64,000 bases of DNA, taken from Amblyomma americanum. Its lineage: Eukaryota > Arthropoda > Arachnida > Ixodida > Ixodidae. The stretch's first letter is position 1, and every line of letters begins with the position of its first letter. This document shows positions 11,340-21,285 of this stretch, piece after piece. The stretch is taken from assembly GCF_052857255.1 (NCBI RefSeq), contig NC_135505.1:64965149-65029148 (forward strand). Reading direction: 5' to 3'. Under the pieces are notes generated by a model. That model was not told where the DNA came from, ran no database searches, and was given only the letters and a program-made list of their open reading frames with translations. The position numbers and the translations under genes were made by a program.

Positions 11340-12060
11340 ACTCGACAAAATGTATGAAAAAAAAGGAAGCACGACGTTTCGGGGCCCGTACGGGTCCCTT
11401 GATCTCATAGAGCTCCGCATGGAACGACGGCGGCTAAAGTACGGTTAAAATTGAGTAGCGTCCGATTGTAGATCTCCTGCAAGATTTCCACGTGTCTTGT
11501 TGAGAGCATGCTTCATGTTATGTATATGAACAGATTCTAAAAGAAGGCGCGATGATGTTTTTCTCTGTGGCAATGACTGATGCTTCGTCCCAACCGAAGG
11601 TGTGTCCCGTTGATACGCTGTGTTGCGCCAAAGCATTAGATGTGGAGCGATCATTCGTGATGTAAATCTGATGCACTTTGAGCCCGCGTTCCAAGTTTCC
11701 GGTTTCGCCAATGTAAGCAGCGTCACAGCCTTGACTGGTATCTTGTGCACCACGCCCGGGTACCCTGAGAGATCTAGACGGTCTTTTACCCGGGCCAGCT
11801 TCAACTTGCTGGCAGGTACTTGAGAAATGTTCACGTCATAACATTTGAAAATGCTTCAAAGTGCTTCGCTTACCCCTGAAGCATAGTGTTTCCGGCAGCG
11901 TGTTTCCTTTCTGCAACCTGCAAGGTATGTATGGATGTCCGTCTGTGCTCGAGCGCCGCTATTATAACTAACTATCAGCACCTGCACTAAAATGTCGGCT
12001 AATTTCCTGCGCGAAGCACCGCCCGAGTGCTCTAGACAGGCGTTCACACCTCTGGACAAG
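11340..12060 (-). pseudogene. Penelope-like element, GIY-YIG endonuclease end
   Basis: Read on the minus strand, 12059 to 11856 encodes the connector after the reverse transcriptase (ending HYASGVSEALEAF). 11834 to about 11450 then encodes LKLARVKDRLDLSGYPGVVHKIP. After a frameshift it continues with CDAAYIGETGNLERGLK and ALAQHSVSTGHTFGWDEASV. The AYIGETGN core is the GIY-YIG nuclease signature of Penelope-like elements, which have RT and GIY-YIG in one protein. The RT itself is missing, so the copy is 5'-truncated. A stop and a frameshift make it inactive. Its 3' flank carries a hammerhead-like motif and a GGACCCGTACGGG palindrome, described separately. Confidence 0.7.
11371..11432 (-). ncRNA. 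degenerate hammerhead-ribozyme-like motif
   Basis: The minus strand reads GCCGTC, GTTCCATGCGGAGCTCT, ATGAGATCAA, a near-palindromic GGGACCCGTACGGGCCCC stem, then GAAACGTC. Hammerheads need GUH, CUGAUGA and GAAA joined by three helices. Here GUC and GAAAC pair over three bases, and CUGAUGAG seems to survive as CT-ATGAG with one G lost. The six bases between ATGAG and the stem are not canonical. Penelope-like elements are known to carry hammerheads in their terminal repeats, which supports the idea. Activity is unlikely. Confidence 0.35.
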
Positions 12061-13010
12061 ATCCGAGAACAGAGAGCGCGGAAGACAGTCTAATAAAAGG
12101 ATGCGCAGAACGCCTTAGAAGAGCGAGGTGAACGGGGAGCCAAGAAACTGCTGCGGAAACGCAAACGAACGCAGGCGCGGCAAACTGTACGCACCGAGGA
12201 ACAGCCAGGGGCTGAACACGTTGCTCAGTTTTCACGGCGAACTGAACAAATAAAGGAATACCGGTACAGTCTGAACAAGAAGCACCCAATGTCCCTGGCA
12301 AATGCGTTAGTTCAGCTGCATTCACTGCTACGCGCGACACAGATAGCGAAGCTCAAAGCACACAGGACGGAGAGAACGTAACAGCGCTTAAACGTGTGTC
12401 TTGTTCCCTTTGTGCCCCTCCACGTAATGTACCAACCAGCCCACACTAGCCCTCTTCCGGAGTACGCGACTAACCACGCAGTCAGTCTGAAGAAGTCCGG
12501 CAGCAGTGACACTCAGCACGAGGAGTGCTAAGTCCAGCACAGTCCATGATCATCTGCCTAAGAGTAATGATGGCTGGCAGGTTTTAGCCCCACTATAGGG
12601 CGACCGGTGGGGCAGCCGTTTGTGTCTTTTTAGTGCTTCCTTGTAGCGGCGTAACGCTTGCTCGGCACATGTAGTAACGTAACAGGACCCGTAAATTCCA
12701 AACCCGCTAATGAAGACGCAAGCTCATAGGCGCCCTATGCAAGGGGACGCCAAAAGAGGCGTCCGTGTGCCGTGCTATGTCAGTGCACACTAAAAAGCCC
12801 GCGGCAGTCGAACCTAATCCAAGGCACACAAGGGCAGTACTACGGGCTAGTTAGTTTAACATTACAGAAAGGAAAAGCCGTAGACGAGACTGGCCAACAT
12901 ACAACCACTCAACGCGGCACTTCCCAAAGCTTGCAAAAAAGAAAATACGTGAGTAGACAGCTGATTTCGCAGCAAGCAACTGCGAACTGCGTGGTTTCAT
13001 GGAGTCTTTT
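12061..13010. other. no gene; possible PLE-derived termini
   Basis: A block at about 12385-12450 with GCGCTTAAACGTGTGTCTTG and TGTACCAACCAGCCCACAC resembles the other Penelope-type ends in this region. No coding domain is visible. Confidence 0.35.
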
Positions 13011-13015
13011 CTTCA

Positions 13016-13222
13016 CGTTCATAGCAATCCAGCGCAATGGCACAAGCCAAAGAAAAGAAGACGGAAAAGAAGAAGGACGAACACAGTGCTGACTGACAAC
13101 TGTTCAATCATAAATGCTCACACAGCTTAAATACCCTTAGACCAGCGCAAGCTGTGTTCGTCCTTCTTCTTTTCCGTCTTCTTTTCTTTGGCTTGTGCCG
13201 TTGCGCTGGAATACTATGAACG
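13016..13222. repeat. 71-bp inverted repeat (paired PLE termini)
   Basis: The arms are 13016-13086 and 13152-13222, identical at 68 of 71 positions by my alignment and without gaps. They are separated by 65 bases. The right arm runs into AATACTATGAACG and, slightly later, ACCAACTAGCCCAAG, the signature of the Penelope-type ends nearby. I read this as two Penelope terminal repeats in inverted orientation. A 71-bp stem would fold strongly in RNA or single-stranded DNA. Confidence 0.75.
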
Positions 13223-13239
13223 AGAATCAACAATACCAA

Positions 13240-14593
13240 CTAGCCCAAGAAATGACTCTACTGAAGTCTTTTCTTGCAAACTTTTATAATAATTCCATTC
13301 AGTCAAATTGGGATATCTTTGTAGCTGAGGTTGCCCGTTCAACAAACAGACATATATTTCAGTTCGCAGCATCATATCTAACTCGCACGCGTCATGGTAG
13401 AACAGCCACGTAAATAATTTTTAAAAAAGAAAATACGATTTAATCGCACCGCGAAACTTTGACCATCTAATTCGCGCTGAGCTGCTTACAAGGCTGCCTC
13501 CAATACAAGCGTATCCGCCCTAAAAATAACAGCGACTACATCGTATCCAGTGCTTTACCGGACACGCTACAAGCAAATCCTAGAAATTTATGGCCTGTCA
13601 TTAATCTCATATCTAGCAATTCGATCGCATTGGGAAACTAGTGCAGTGATTCAAGTGGTAATTGCGATGCTACGGAACTAAAAGATACTCTTGTTAATAA
13701 TTTTTCATCCCACAGCTACACTCATCCTCCTGATATAGGTCATCATGATTATTTGGTGATCCCTCCAGTGGCTTTTTACTCAGCTGGTGTTGCTCGCCGA
13801 ATTAATACTCCAAAAGGTAATTCCGGCCCAGGATAAGGTTCTGTTAATACTACATTCTGAAAGCAATAATTGTGCCTCTACTCAGTTAATGAAACCTGTT
13901 ACAGTCACTGGACGCTCGCACAGTTCCTGAAGTGTAGAAAATTAAGATCATTCCACCTCACAAAGCTGTGAACAAGGCTTCTCCAGGTACTTATCGCCCC
14001 ATACCTGTAACTAGTAGACGCTGCAAACTGCTTGACCATATCATATTTGCCACACGTATCGACTTTCTCGTGAGCAATTCGTTTTTTTCTTATTTGTAAA
14101 ACATGGCTTCCGCAAATCATATTCATGTTACACTCAACTAATACAGATTGTTTACAACATATACTTGACAGGTCATCAGGTGCTTATTGCATCTTTATGG
14201 AGTTTTCAAAAGCATTCAATAAACTTTGCCGTCTTTTCCTTCGTCATAGTTTAGGTCACTTAAACACTGACAATAACTTGTCAAAATTTATTGAATGCTA
14301 TCTAATTAATCACTTTCGATTTTTCTCCACTTGCGGCTTCAACTCATTTGTTAATGCACTTTCTGGTGTTGCACAAGGTTATGTTCTCGGGTCATTACTG
14401 TTCCTAATTTACATTAGTGATCTTCCTCGCTATGTGCCCTTTAACATACATTAGCCGATGACTCATTTTTGCCGAGTTCGAAAACGACAGTAGTATCAAC
14501 ATCGTACAGCTCGACCCTGGAAGTCGATATCACGTTACAACTTCATGCGTACGGTTTGTGTGTGGTTCTGCGCGAGTACTCCGGCTTCCCGCG
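13240..14593 (+). pseudogene. decayed CR1/L2-type LINE reverse transcriptase
   Basis: From about 13900 the plus strand shows RT landmarks spread over three frames. These include SPGTYRPIPVTSRRCKLLDH, then KHGFRKSY, then EFSKAFNKL at 14203 onward, LSGVAQGYVLGSLLFLIYIS at about 14359-14418, and ADDSFL at 14454-14471. The last motif, the catalytic aspartate pair, is one frame away from the SGVAQG segment, and stops occur throughout. The upstream 13195-13413 frame may be the linker between endonuclease and RT but is not diagnostic. The body is cut at 14594 by a SINE insertion. Clade choice (CR1/L2-like) rests on the HGFRK and SGV-x-QG motifs. Confidence 0.65.
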
Positions 14594-14602
14594 TTTCGTG
14601 AT

Positions 14603-14922
14603 AATAATAATAATAATAATTGGTTTTTGGGGAAAGGAAATGGCGCAGTATCTGTCTCATATATCGTTGGACACCTGAACCGTGCCGTAAGAGAAGGGAT
14701 AAAGGAGGGAGTGTAAGAAGAAAGGAAGAGAGAGGTGCCGTAGTGGAGGGCTCCGGAATAATTTCGACCACCTGAGGATCTTTAACGTGCACTGACATCG
14801 CACAGCACACGGGCGCCTTCGAGTTTTTCCTCCATGAAAACGCAGCCGCAGCGGTCGGGTTCAAACCCGGGAACTCCGGATCAGTAGTCGAGCGCCCTAA
14901 CCACTGAGCCACAGCGGCGGGT
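14603..14922 (-). mobile_element. Ruka-like SINE with 9-bp target duplication
   Basis: This is a full-length minus-strand copy from the tRNA-like head (CCGCTGTGGCTCAGTGG) to the (TAA)n tail. The host sequence TTTCGTGAT is present on both sides (14594-14602 and 14923-14931). That places the insertion after, and inside, the decayed LINE. It encodes nothing. Confidence 0.9.
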
Positions 14923-14931
14923 TTTCGTGAT

Positions 14932-15316
14932 CGCCCAATGTGCACATTTCTCACTGTGTACCATCTCGTAAGCTGAGCTCAGAGATCCATTCCTGACACA
15001 GGCGCCCACACATTCGCAGGAGACACAGCTCGGCAGAGACCTGCTACTGTAGCTTTCGCTCTGCAGTATGGTCGCGTGAGAATGACTACCGTTGAGCGGA
15101 ATCCAGCCGTTGCTTTAGATAGGATGCAGAACCTACGCGCCAGTTAGTTATGCAATAATTACTTCCCGCCGAGGAGTCCCTTGCGGCTTTTGCTATGAGA
15201 AAGCCGTATACGAGCGAAATTACTGCATGATCAGGTAACTATATTACGTAGGGCGAACTGTGCATAGCTCTACTAAGCTCTACAACAGCCGCGCTCCGTC
15301 AGATAACATTGACAAG
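14932..15316. other. no gene seen
   Basis: This is unassigned sequence between two SINEs. It is possibly the LINE tail or flanking DNA, and has no motif. Confidence 0.4.
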
Positions 15317-15328
15317 TATTTCTGCCAC

Positions 15329-15646
15329 ACCCGCCGCGGTGGCTCAGTGGTTAGGGCGCTCGACTACTGATCCGGAGTTCCCGGGTTCGAACCCGACCGC
15401 GGCGGCTGCGTTTTTATGGAGGAAAAACGCTAAGCCGCCCGTGTGCTGTGCGATGTCAGTGCACGTTAAAAATCCCCAGGTGGTCGAAATTATTCCGGAG
15501 TCCTCCACTACGCACCTCCTTCTTCCTTTCTTCTTTCACTCCCTCCATTATCCCTTTCCTAACGGCGCTGTTCAGGTGTCCAACGATATATGAGACAGAT
15601 ACTGCGCCATTTCATTTCCCCCAATACCAATTAATATTATTATTAT
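15329..15646 (+). mobile_element. Ruka-like SINE with 12-bp target duplication
   Basis: The head CCGCCGCGGTGGCTCAGTGG is followed by a perfect GGTTCGAACCC B box and the full body, ending in (ATT)n. The flanks TATTTCTGCCAC (15317-15328) and TATTTATGCCAC (15647-15658) are a target duplication with one mismatch, so this is a fairly young copy. Confidence 0.9.
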
Positions 15647-15699
15647 TATTTATGCCACCGATCCCGGCTCTCCACTTTTGTAGCGATTGCTACACGGAG

Positions 15700-15890
15700 C
15701 TACCAGTCGAGAATTTCGCGGTGAGAGGCAAGCTTAGCAGGGGGCGGCAAAAGGTTAGGTGGGCAAATGAGATAAGTTTGCAGGCATGGGTTGGGTACAG
15801 CTGTCAAAGGACAGTGTTAATTGGAGAGACATGGGAGAAGCCTTTTCCCTGCAGTGGGCGTGGTCAGGAAGACAACGACGACACCGAAGG
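15700..15890 (+). mobile_element. RTE LINE 3' tail fragment
   Basis: The segment GGGCGGCAAAAGGTTAGGTG through CATGGGAGAAGCC and CCCTGCAGTGGGCGTGGTC is closely similar to the end of the RTE fragment at 39.4-39.56 kb. Only the last 190 bases remain. Confidence 0.65.
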
Positions 15891-16490
15891 TTGACAGGAA
15901 CGCCTTTATTCCATCTCGGCAGCAGAGCAGGAAAGAGCGACACAGCGCACTGGCGTAACGCTTAAATAACCCGCGATATCAGCGTTTTTCATACGCGTGA
16001 TGATGAACAAGAAATCAGCAATACATTCCGCGCGACCGAGGGTGTTATCACCGGAAGAACATAACAACCGCCTATCACTTTGCAGACACGGACACTGCAA
16101 AATGCGAAATATGAAGAGCAGTGTCTGTCGCAGACACGAACACTGCTCTTTATATCGTTTCATTTTATTTCATAAAACTTTTCTTCTCATTTTTGTTGTA
16201 TCCGAATTATGTTTCGATTTTGTTTAACATTTTTATCTTTGCAACTTTGCATTGCGTTTCTTTCACCAGAGATACTAAGTAATGGTGGTAATGGCCTCAC
16301 AGCCTTGTTTCACAATGAATAATCATGTAGCGACATCATCACTGTTGTACATTGTGATCGTTGCGGGGTGTTTGAATTACTGGCGCCATATCATGCGTTT
16401 CTGGAATCATGACTTTCTCTAAAAATCTTGATTACTCGACATTAGAATAAATAATTAGCTGTGGTTTATCCAAAATGACAAAGAAAATGA
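15891..16490. other. no gene seen
   Basis: A local inverted pair around 16085-16150 (CAGACACGGACACTGC and GCAGTGTCTGTCGCAGACAC) is visible. No coding or named element was found. Confidence 0.4.
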
Positions 16491-16491
16491 A

Positions 16492-16764
16492 AATTGGTTT
16501 TTGGGGAAAGGAAATGGCGCACTACCTGTCTCACCTATCGGCCGAAACCTGAACCCCACCGTCAAGGAAGGGCTAAGAAAGGAGTGAAAGAAGAAAGGAA
16601 GAAAGAGGTGCCATAGTGAAGGGCTCCGGAATAATTTCGGCCACCTGGGGAACTTCGACGTGCACTGAAATCATACAGCACACGGGCGCCTTAGCACTTC
16701 GCCTCCATCGAAACGCAGCCGCCGCGATCTGGTTTGAACCCGGGAACTCTGGATTAGTAACCGG
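16492..16764 (-). mobile_element. Ruka-like SINE, diverged
   Basis: This minus-strand copy carries many substitutions and a damaged tRNA-like head. The body blocks CCGTAGTGGAG-like, AATAATTTCGGCCACC and CGTGCACTG remain recognisable. Confidence 0.75.
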
Positions 16765-16784
16765 GCGCTTTGGCGGATACTAAA

Positions 16785-17210
16785 ATGAGAATAAAAAGAC
16801 GCCCGTGTTTTCCGCGCTGTCAGTGCACGTTAAAGCTTGCCCCAAACATAAGGGGTGCAGAGCCTATCACCTCTGAGGACCCAGCCAAGCAAATCATCTC
16901 CAAAGGCCGGGCTACCAGCCTCATAAGCCTCCGGGACATGAACGTTTGTGGGCAGTGGAGCCGTTGGGGGAGGGGGGGGGGTGGCCCAAGGACCTGCGTA
17001 CCCTAAACTCCCCTGTGTCTATTAAAGTTTTCACCACCATCATGCACATAGCCGCAAGAGGGAGCGTTAAAGATCCCAAGGTGGTCGAAATTATTCCGGA
17101 GCCCTCCACTACGGCGCCTCTTCCTTTCTTCCCTCAGTTCCTCCTTGCTCCATACCCTTACGTCGCAGTTCGGGTGTTCGCTAAGATGCGAGACAATTGC
17201 TGCGCCATTT
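16785..17210 (+). mobile_element. Ruka-like SINE body interrupted by another repeat
   Basis: The SINE body runs GCCCGTGT...GTCAGTGCACGTTAAAG up to 16835. It resumes at 17065 with CGTTAAAGATCCCAAGGTGG and continues to the ATTGCTGCGCCATTTT end. CGTTAAAG occurs on both sides (16828-16835 and 17065-17072), as expected for an 8-bp target duplication. The tRNA-like head is missing. Confidence 0.65.
16836..17064 (+). mobile_element. 229-bp unnamed element nested in a SINE
   Basis: The inserted block starts CTTGCCCCAAACATAAGG and ends after a CACCACCATC stretch. It contains ACCTGCGTACCCTAAACTCC, the same sequence type as at 1-50 and 18703-18752, so it is dispersed. It has no coding capacity. The low-complexity 3' end hints at a retroposon. 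Confidence 0.5.
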
Positions 17211-17280
17211 TAGAACTACAGCGTTAAGGAGCTCGTGTCGCAGAAAAGCTTGTGTCGTCGGCGTCGGCCGTGAGCGAAAA

Positions 17281-17366
17281 ATTCCTCCTCCTCCTCCTAC
17301 TCACTCCTACTCCTCCTACTCCTACTCCTACTCACTCCTCCTCCTACTCCTCCTCCTCCTACTCCG
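17281..17366 (+). repeat. (CTC/CTA)n microsatellite
   Basis: This is an imperfect run of CTCCTC, CTACTC and CTCCTA triplets. The surrounding bases 17367-17607 show nothing else. Confidence 0.85.
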
Positions 17367-17609
17367 CGAGTTCTACCTTGAACGATTAATATCTGGACGC
17401 CCCACTCCAGTTGTAGCCAACACAGTGCTGTGCGCGTGTGTGATTTATTTCCTCTAAAATGAACTAATCACGCGCACAACCTGGACACATTTCTTGTGTA
17501 AATAGTTTGTACATATTACTTCTCCCCCTATCCTCTCTTCCTGTCCCCTCACCTCTTTCATTTCATTTCTTCGTTCTGCCTGCTATCCTTTATTTCCGCT
17601 GCCCCAGCT

Positions 17610-17930
17610 CTGCCCCGCCGTGGTGGCTCAGTGGTTAGGGCGCTCGACTACTGATCCGGAGTTCCCGGGTTCGAACCCGACCGCGGAGGCTGCGTTTTTA
17701 TGGAGGAAAAACGCTAAGGCGCCCGTGTGCTGTGCGGTGTCAGTGCACGTTAAAGATCCCCAGGTGGTCGAAATTATTCCGGAGCCCTCCACTACGGCAA
17801 CTCTCTCTTCCTTTCTTCTTTCACTCCCTCCTTTACCCTTCCCTTAAGCCGCGGTTCAGGTGTCAAACGATATATGAGACAGATACTGCGCCATTTCCTT
17901 TCCACAAAAAACCAATTATTATTATTAGCT
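17610..17930 (+). mobile_element. Ruka-like SINE, full length
   Basis: The head CCGCCGTGGTGGCTCAGTGG, the B box GGTTCGAACCC and the full body are present, followed by CCAATTATTATTATTAG. It is very close in sequence to the copy at 15.3 kb. The flanks share only AGCTC, too short to claim a target duplication. Confidence 0.85.
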
Positions 17931-18039
17931 CAGGTGCTTCAGTATCGATGGCAGATGCCGGGGCTAGCAAAAATCTTTTCCTTCCTTTTCACTTTTATTT
18001 TAATAAACAACCACTACCACCACCACCACGAAGCTTGCG

Positions 18040-18345
18040 GCTTGCTGTCCGTTCGTTCGGCGCGGAAGCTATGCTGTCAATCGTAGCATCGGGTTTGTCG
18101 AGAACGATGTGCCGACGAACTACGACTGCAACGAGCCCCTCGCGTTTCGGCAAAGCGCCAGGCAGCGCTTCTACGTGGTTTGCCGCTCCGCGCGTCCATT
18201 TCACGGTACGTAGAAGCGCGGTTTGTCTAACGGACAAGCCGTCGCGCCGAACGGGCGATGTCGTTCCGTGGACTCCCTGGCAGTGCTGCAACACGCTGTC
18301 GCGTTCCACTCTTAAAGGCGAAGCTTAAGCGTGCTCCAATTTTTC
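18040..18345 (+). repeat. dispersed GC-rich repeat (copy 1)
   Basis: The segment containing CGAACGGGCGATGTCGTTCC, CTGTCGCGTTC and CTTAAAGGCGAAGCTTAAGC matches 58205-58345. It is GC-rich and has no persuasive frame. Confidence 0.6.
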
Positions 18346-18384
18346 CTTTCGTGAAAAGCAATTTTTATTGTAATTTATTCACAA

Positions 18385-18783
18385 TAAAATTATGTTTCTG
18401 GCGAAAGGAAATCGCGCCGTTATTGCGTCGCATCTCGCCAAACAGCCGAACCGCGCCGTAAGGGAAGGGAGGCAAGAGGGACTGAGAGAAGAAAGGAAGA
18501 GTTGTCGTAGTGGAGGGTTCCGGAATAACTTCGACCACCTTGGGATCTTTAACGTTTCTATCTCTTGTGGCTAAGTGGGGACATACGCTCGAGTTTTTCC
18601 ACCCTTATGGGGGGGGGGGGGGGGGGGCAATCGTTAACGTGGACTGACATTGCACAGAACATGGGCGTATTTTGCGTTTCGCCTCCATCGAAACACCGCC
18701 AAGGACCTGCGCGTCCTTAACTCCGCTGTGTGTAATAAAGTTCCACTGTCGCCGCGCCCGGGTTCGGACCCACCGCGGCGGGT
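18385..18783 (-). mobile_element. Ruka-like SINE broken by two insertions
   Basis: Minus-strand SINE pieces lie at 18390-18555, 18632-18702 and 18753-18783. The first gap holds an unrelated stretch with a 19-base G run (18609-18627). The second gap (18703-18752) holds the ACCTGCGCGTCCTTAACTCC repeat also seen at 1-50 and 17 kb. The head ends in CCGCCGCGGTGG on the minus strand. Confidence 0.6.
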
Positions 18784-18785
18784 CG

Positions 18786-19030
18786 GTTTAACTACTGCTG
18801 AACCTGGTTAGAGTGCCCACCCTGCCATCCTGACAGGTGGCAGTTAAATTAATAGTTGATCGCTGATTTTTGCTGCAGTGCCGCGTGTCTGCCACAATGT
18901 AGTCAGCACAAGTTACTGCATGCAGCCCCCATCTCTCTCACCACCGCAACGTACCTCAAAGCGCGACAGAGGCGTCCACTCACACAGGGAGCCAGTCATA
19001 TACCCTTCCGTTCCTCAATATCATTGGAGC
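18786..19030 (+). repeat. dispersed repeat family A, copy 1
   Basis: CTACTGCTGAACCTGGTTAG, CAGGTGGCAGTTAAATTAAT, GCAGTGCCGCGTGTCTGCC and GTACCTCAAAGCGCGA recur in the same order at 23709-24340 and, in part, at 27044-27240. No coding frame is evident. The element type is unknown. Confidence 0.65.
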
Positions 19031-19550
19031 CTATAGAAAGTTGTCAACCCCAATGCCGATGAATACAATGAACGCCGACGGCCTATTGCTTCAGTTCTCA
19101 ATGCCAACGCATGCTGCGGGCATCTGTCACTACCACCACGTAGCTCAACGGGCAACTGAGGTGTCCACCGTCCCAGGGGGCCAGGAGGAGGAGGAGGTAA
19201 GCTTCATTAAAGAAGAGGTATCTTGGCAACGCCGATATCTTGGCAACTCAGCTTTTTTAGTAAGCGTTAGTGGCACGCTTGATGCAACGCCGACAAAGCG
19301 AATAAATCCGCCTTTACTTTTCTCAAAATCGACAGAATTTTTAGACGCCAAATAAGATTAGACTGGGAATAGAGCGTCTTAATAGCTTCGAGCAAACACC
19401 CTATTGTCGTTGTTGTTTTCTCGGAAGCCATGGCGCATACCCACGTTGAGGGATTGGCCACGATTTGGTGAAGATCCAAAGACGAGAAAAAGTCATCCAG
19501 GTCGATCTCAAGCGGCTCATAAATAAAAATTGAAGAATCTGGCAAACTAC
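19031..19550. other. mixed sequence; short LINE 3'-UTR-like block
   Basis: ATGGCGCATACCCACGTTGA and GGGATTGGCCACGA at 19429-19462 resemble 60524-60555, which lies in the 3' untranslated part of the I-type LINE. So a small tail of that LINE family is probably present here, on the minus strand (about 19420-19540). Confidence 0.45.
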
Positions 19551-19552
19551 CC

Positions 19553-19845
19553 TCCGCGGAGGCTCAATTGCTAGGATGCTCGGCTACTTAGCCGGACTAC
19601 CCGGTCTCGAACCCGACCAGGGCTACAGCGTTTCGATAGAGGCGAAACGCAAAGGCGCCCTGTGCTGTGAGTTGCCAAATTAAGATTCCCAGGTGGTCGA
19701 AATTATTCCGGGGCCCTCCACTACGGCACCACTTTCTTCCTTTCTTCTTTCCCTCCCTCCTTTATACCTTCCCTTACGGCGCCGTTTTGGTCTCCGCCGT
19801 GATGTCAGACATCGCGTCCATCTCCTTTCCCCCCAAAACAATTGT
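19553..19845 (+). mobile_element. Ruka-like SINE, diverged
   Basis: The copy has a decayed head (CTCCGCGGAGGCTCAATTGC), a degenerate B box (GGTCTCGAACCCGACC) and a body with GGTGGTCGAAATTATTCCGG and CTCCACTACGGCACC. Confidence 0.75.
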
Positions 19846-21285
19846 GAATTTAATTTATCTGGGAAAACGAATAACAAATTCTGAGAGGTTTGAGGAGATT
19901 GGAATGAAAATTGATGAATCAAAGAGGTGAGGATTAAAATAAATTCTTCACTTTGTTGTGATGGTTGTTTTAGTTCTTGTTTCAGTTCAGTGGTTTGTCT
20001 TGTCTTCGTAGGTGTGTACTTCGTAATTGGCTTATATAAGAGTCACGTGACTAAATGGTATAAATATCGGTGTCCCCGTCTCGCAACGTGTCCTTCGTAT
20101 ACCACTTGTAAAATGAGCCCCGTCTCCGTGTGTTCAGAGGCTTCTGCCTTCACCGCGTTGACTAGTTAGGCCTGCGTCCCCAGTTTTATAATTAGGTTGC
20201 ACGGCACAAGCGGCTGCAAAATAATCGCAACTAATATTCCTAGGGTCCGTATGCTTCGGGTGCCACTTCAAGCTTCGTCGGAACAAATTCCACAGCAAAT
20301 GTGAGTCCTTCACGTCATTTTCCTTCGTTCGACTAGACTGAGCATCGCCCTCCAGCAGTGCCCAAAATGATCCATTACAGGGATGATCCGTTACAAGTAA
20401 TTTGCTTATCTGCATTCATTCTGTCGGAGTCTCTTATTCATTTTCAAGCCTTCGATCTTGCATTAACAGGCATCGTTCCTACTCGGTGGTAGCAGCGGTG
20501 CGAAGGCATCACTTCGAAATCCATGAACATCGATAAGTAGAGCCGGTGTGCGCCATAAATTGCATCAAGGACTAAGAGGATATACAAATTCTAATGTCTA
20601 GCTACAAGTATTTTCAATGCAAACCCTTAAATTAATGTCGAGTGGTTCGTTTCAATAGCCAGCGTCCGCGGAAACGTTTACACAGCAAGGCGTCTCATGA
20701 GAACGGGCATGCGAGATCTCAGTTCTTCAATCCATATGCATCGTCAGAAATTGCAGCTGAGAGACCTTGATTCAAGGTATAATGGAGGAAAAATTGGAAG
20801 GAAAGGGCGAAGCACAGAGTAGTTTCTTGCGGAACCAAAAAATAACTTTGTAATATTGAGCGGCAAGTGATCGACGACGGCGTCCACTCCCCGACGGCGA
20901 TCGAGCGCATGCCGGCAACGGTCAGACGCGAGGCCTAACGGAACCAAGCGAGTTCTACTCTGCGTGGTAGACTCGGAAGCTCAGCATTGATAAAAGCAGT
21001 GACTTTCACTTTCCTTTTTTTCATGGAGGAATACTCCCGAGTTTTCTAGAAATGTCAGAGTACGCGGTAATACCGGAATTCCACATCAGCCGCCACCGGC
21101 GCTCTTACTGAAGCCGCGCCAGCCTTAGGTCCCGGTTTCTCAGTAGTTGTTACCAAAGGTCGCTACATGGATGGTCACGACTGCCAGCAGAGCACAAAGG
21201 TGCACTCATTTATCCCCTCGATGATTATGGTGGTGTTATTTATTATGCAAGAAGAGCTATACAGCCGCCATTAGTTTATTCGCCT
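19846..21285. other. no gene seen
   Basis: The only signal is a repeat pair. 19993-20040 (TTGTCTTGTCTTCGTAGG and TAATTGGCTTATATA) resembles 21294-21345. No frame with a motif was found. Confidence 0.4.

Noticed and set aside
10815..11420. 201-codon minus-strand open frame
   Set aside because: It runs through the Penelope terminal hairpin and the hammerhead-like block, has no domain, and is best explained as a chance frame across repeats.
14535..14954. 139-codon frame, and similar frames at 15309, 17620, 30236 and 55012, sharing the same protein string
   Set aside because: The shared string is the translated Ruka-like SINE, not a gene family.
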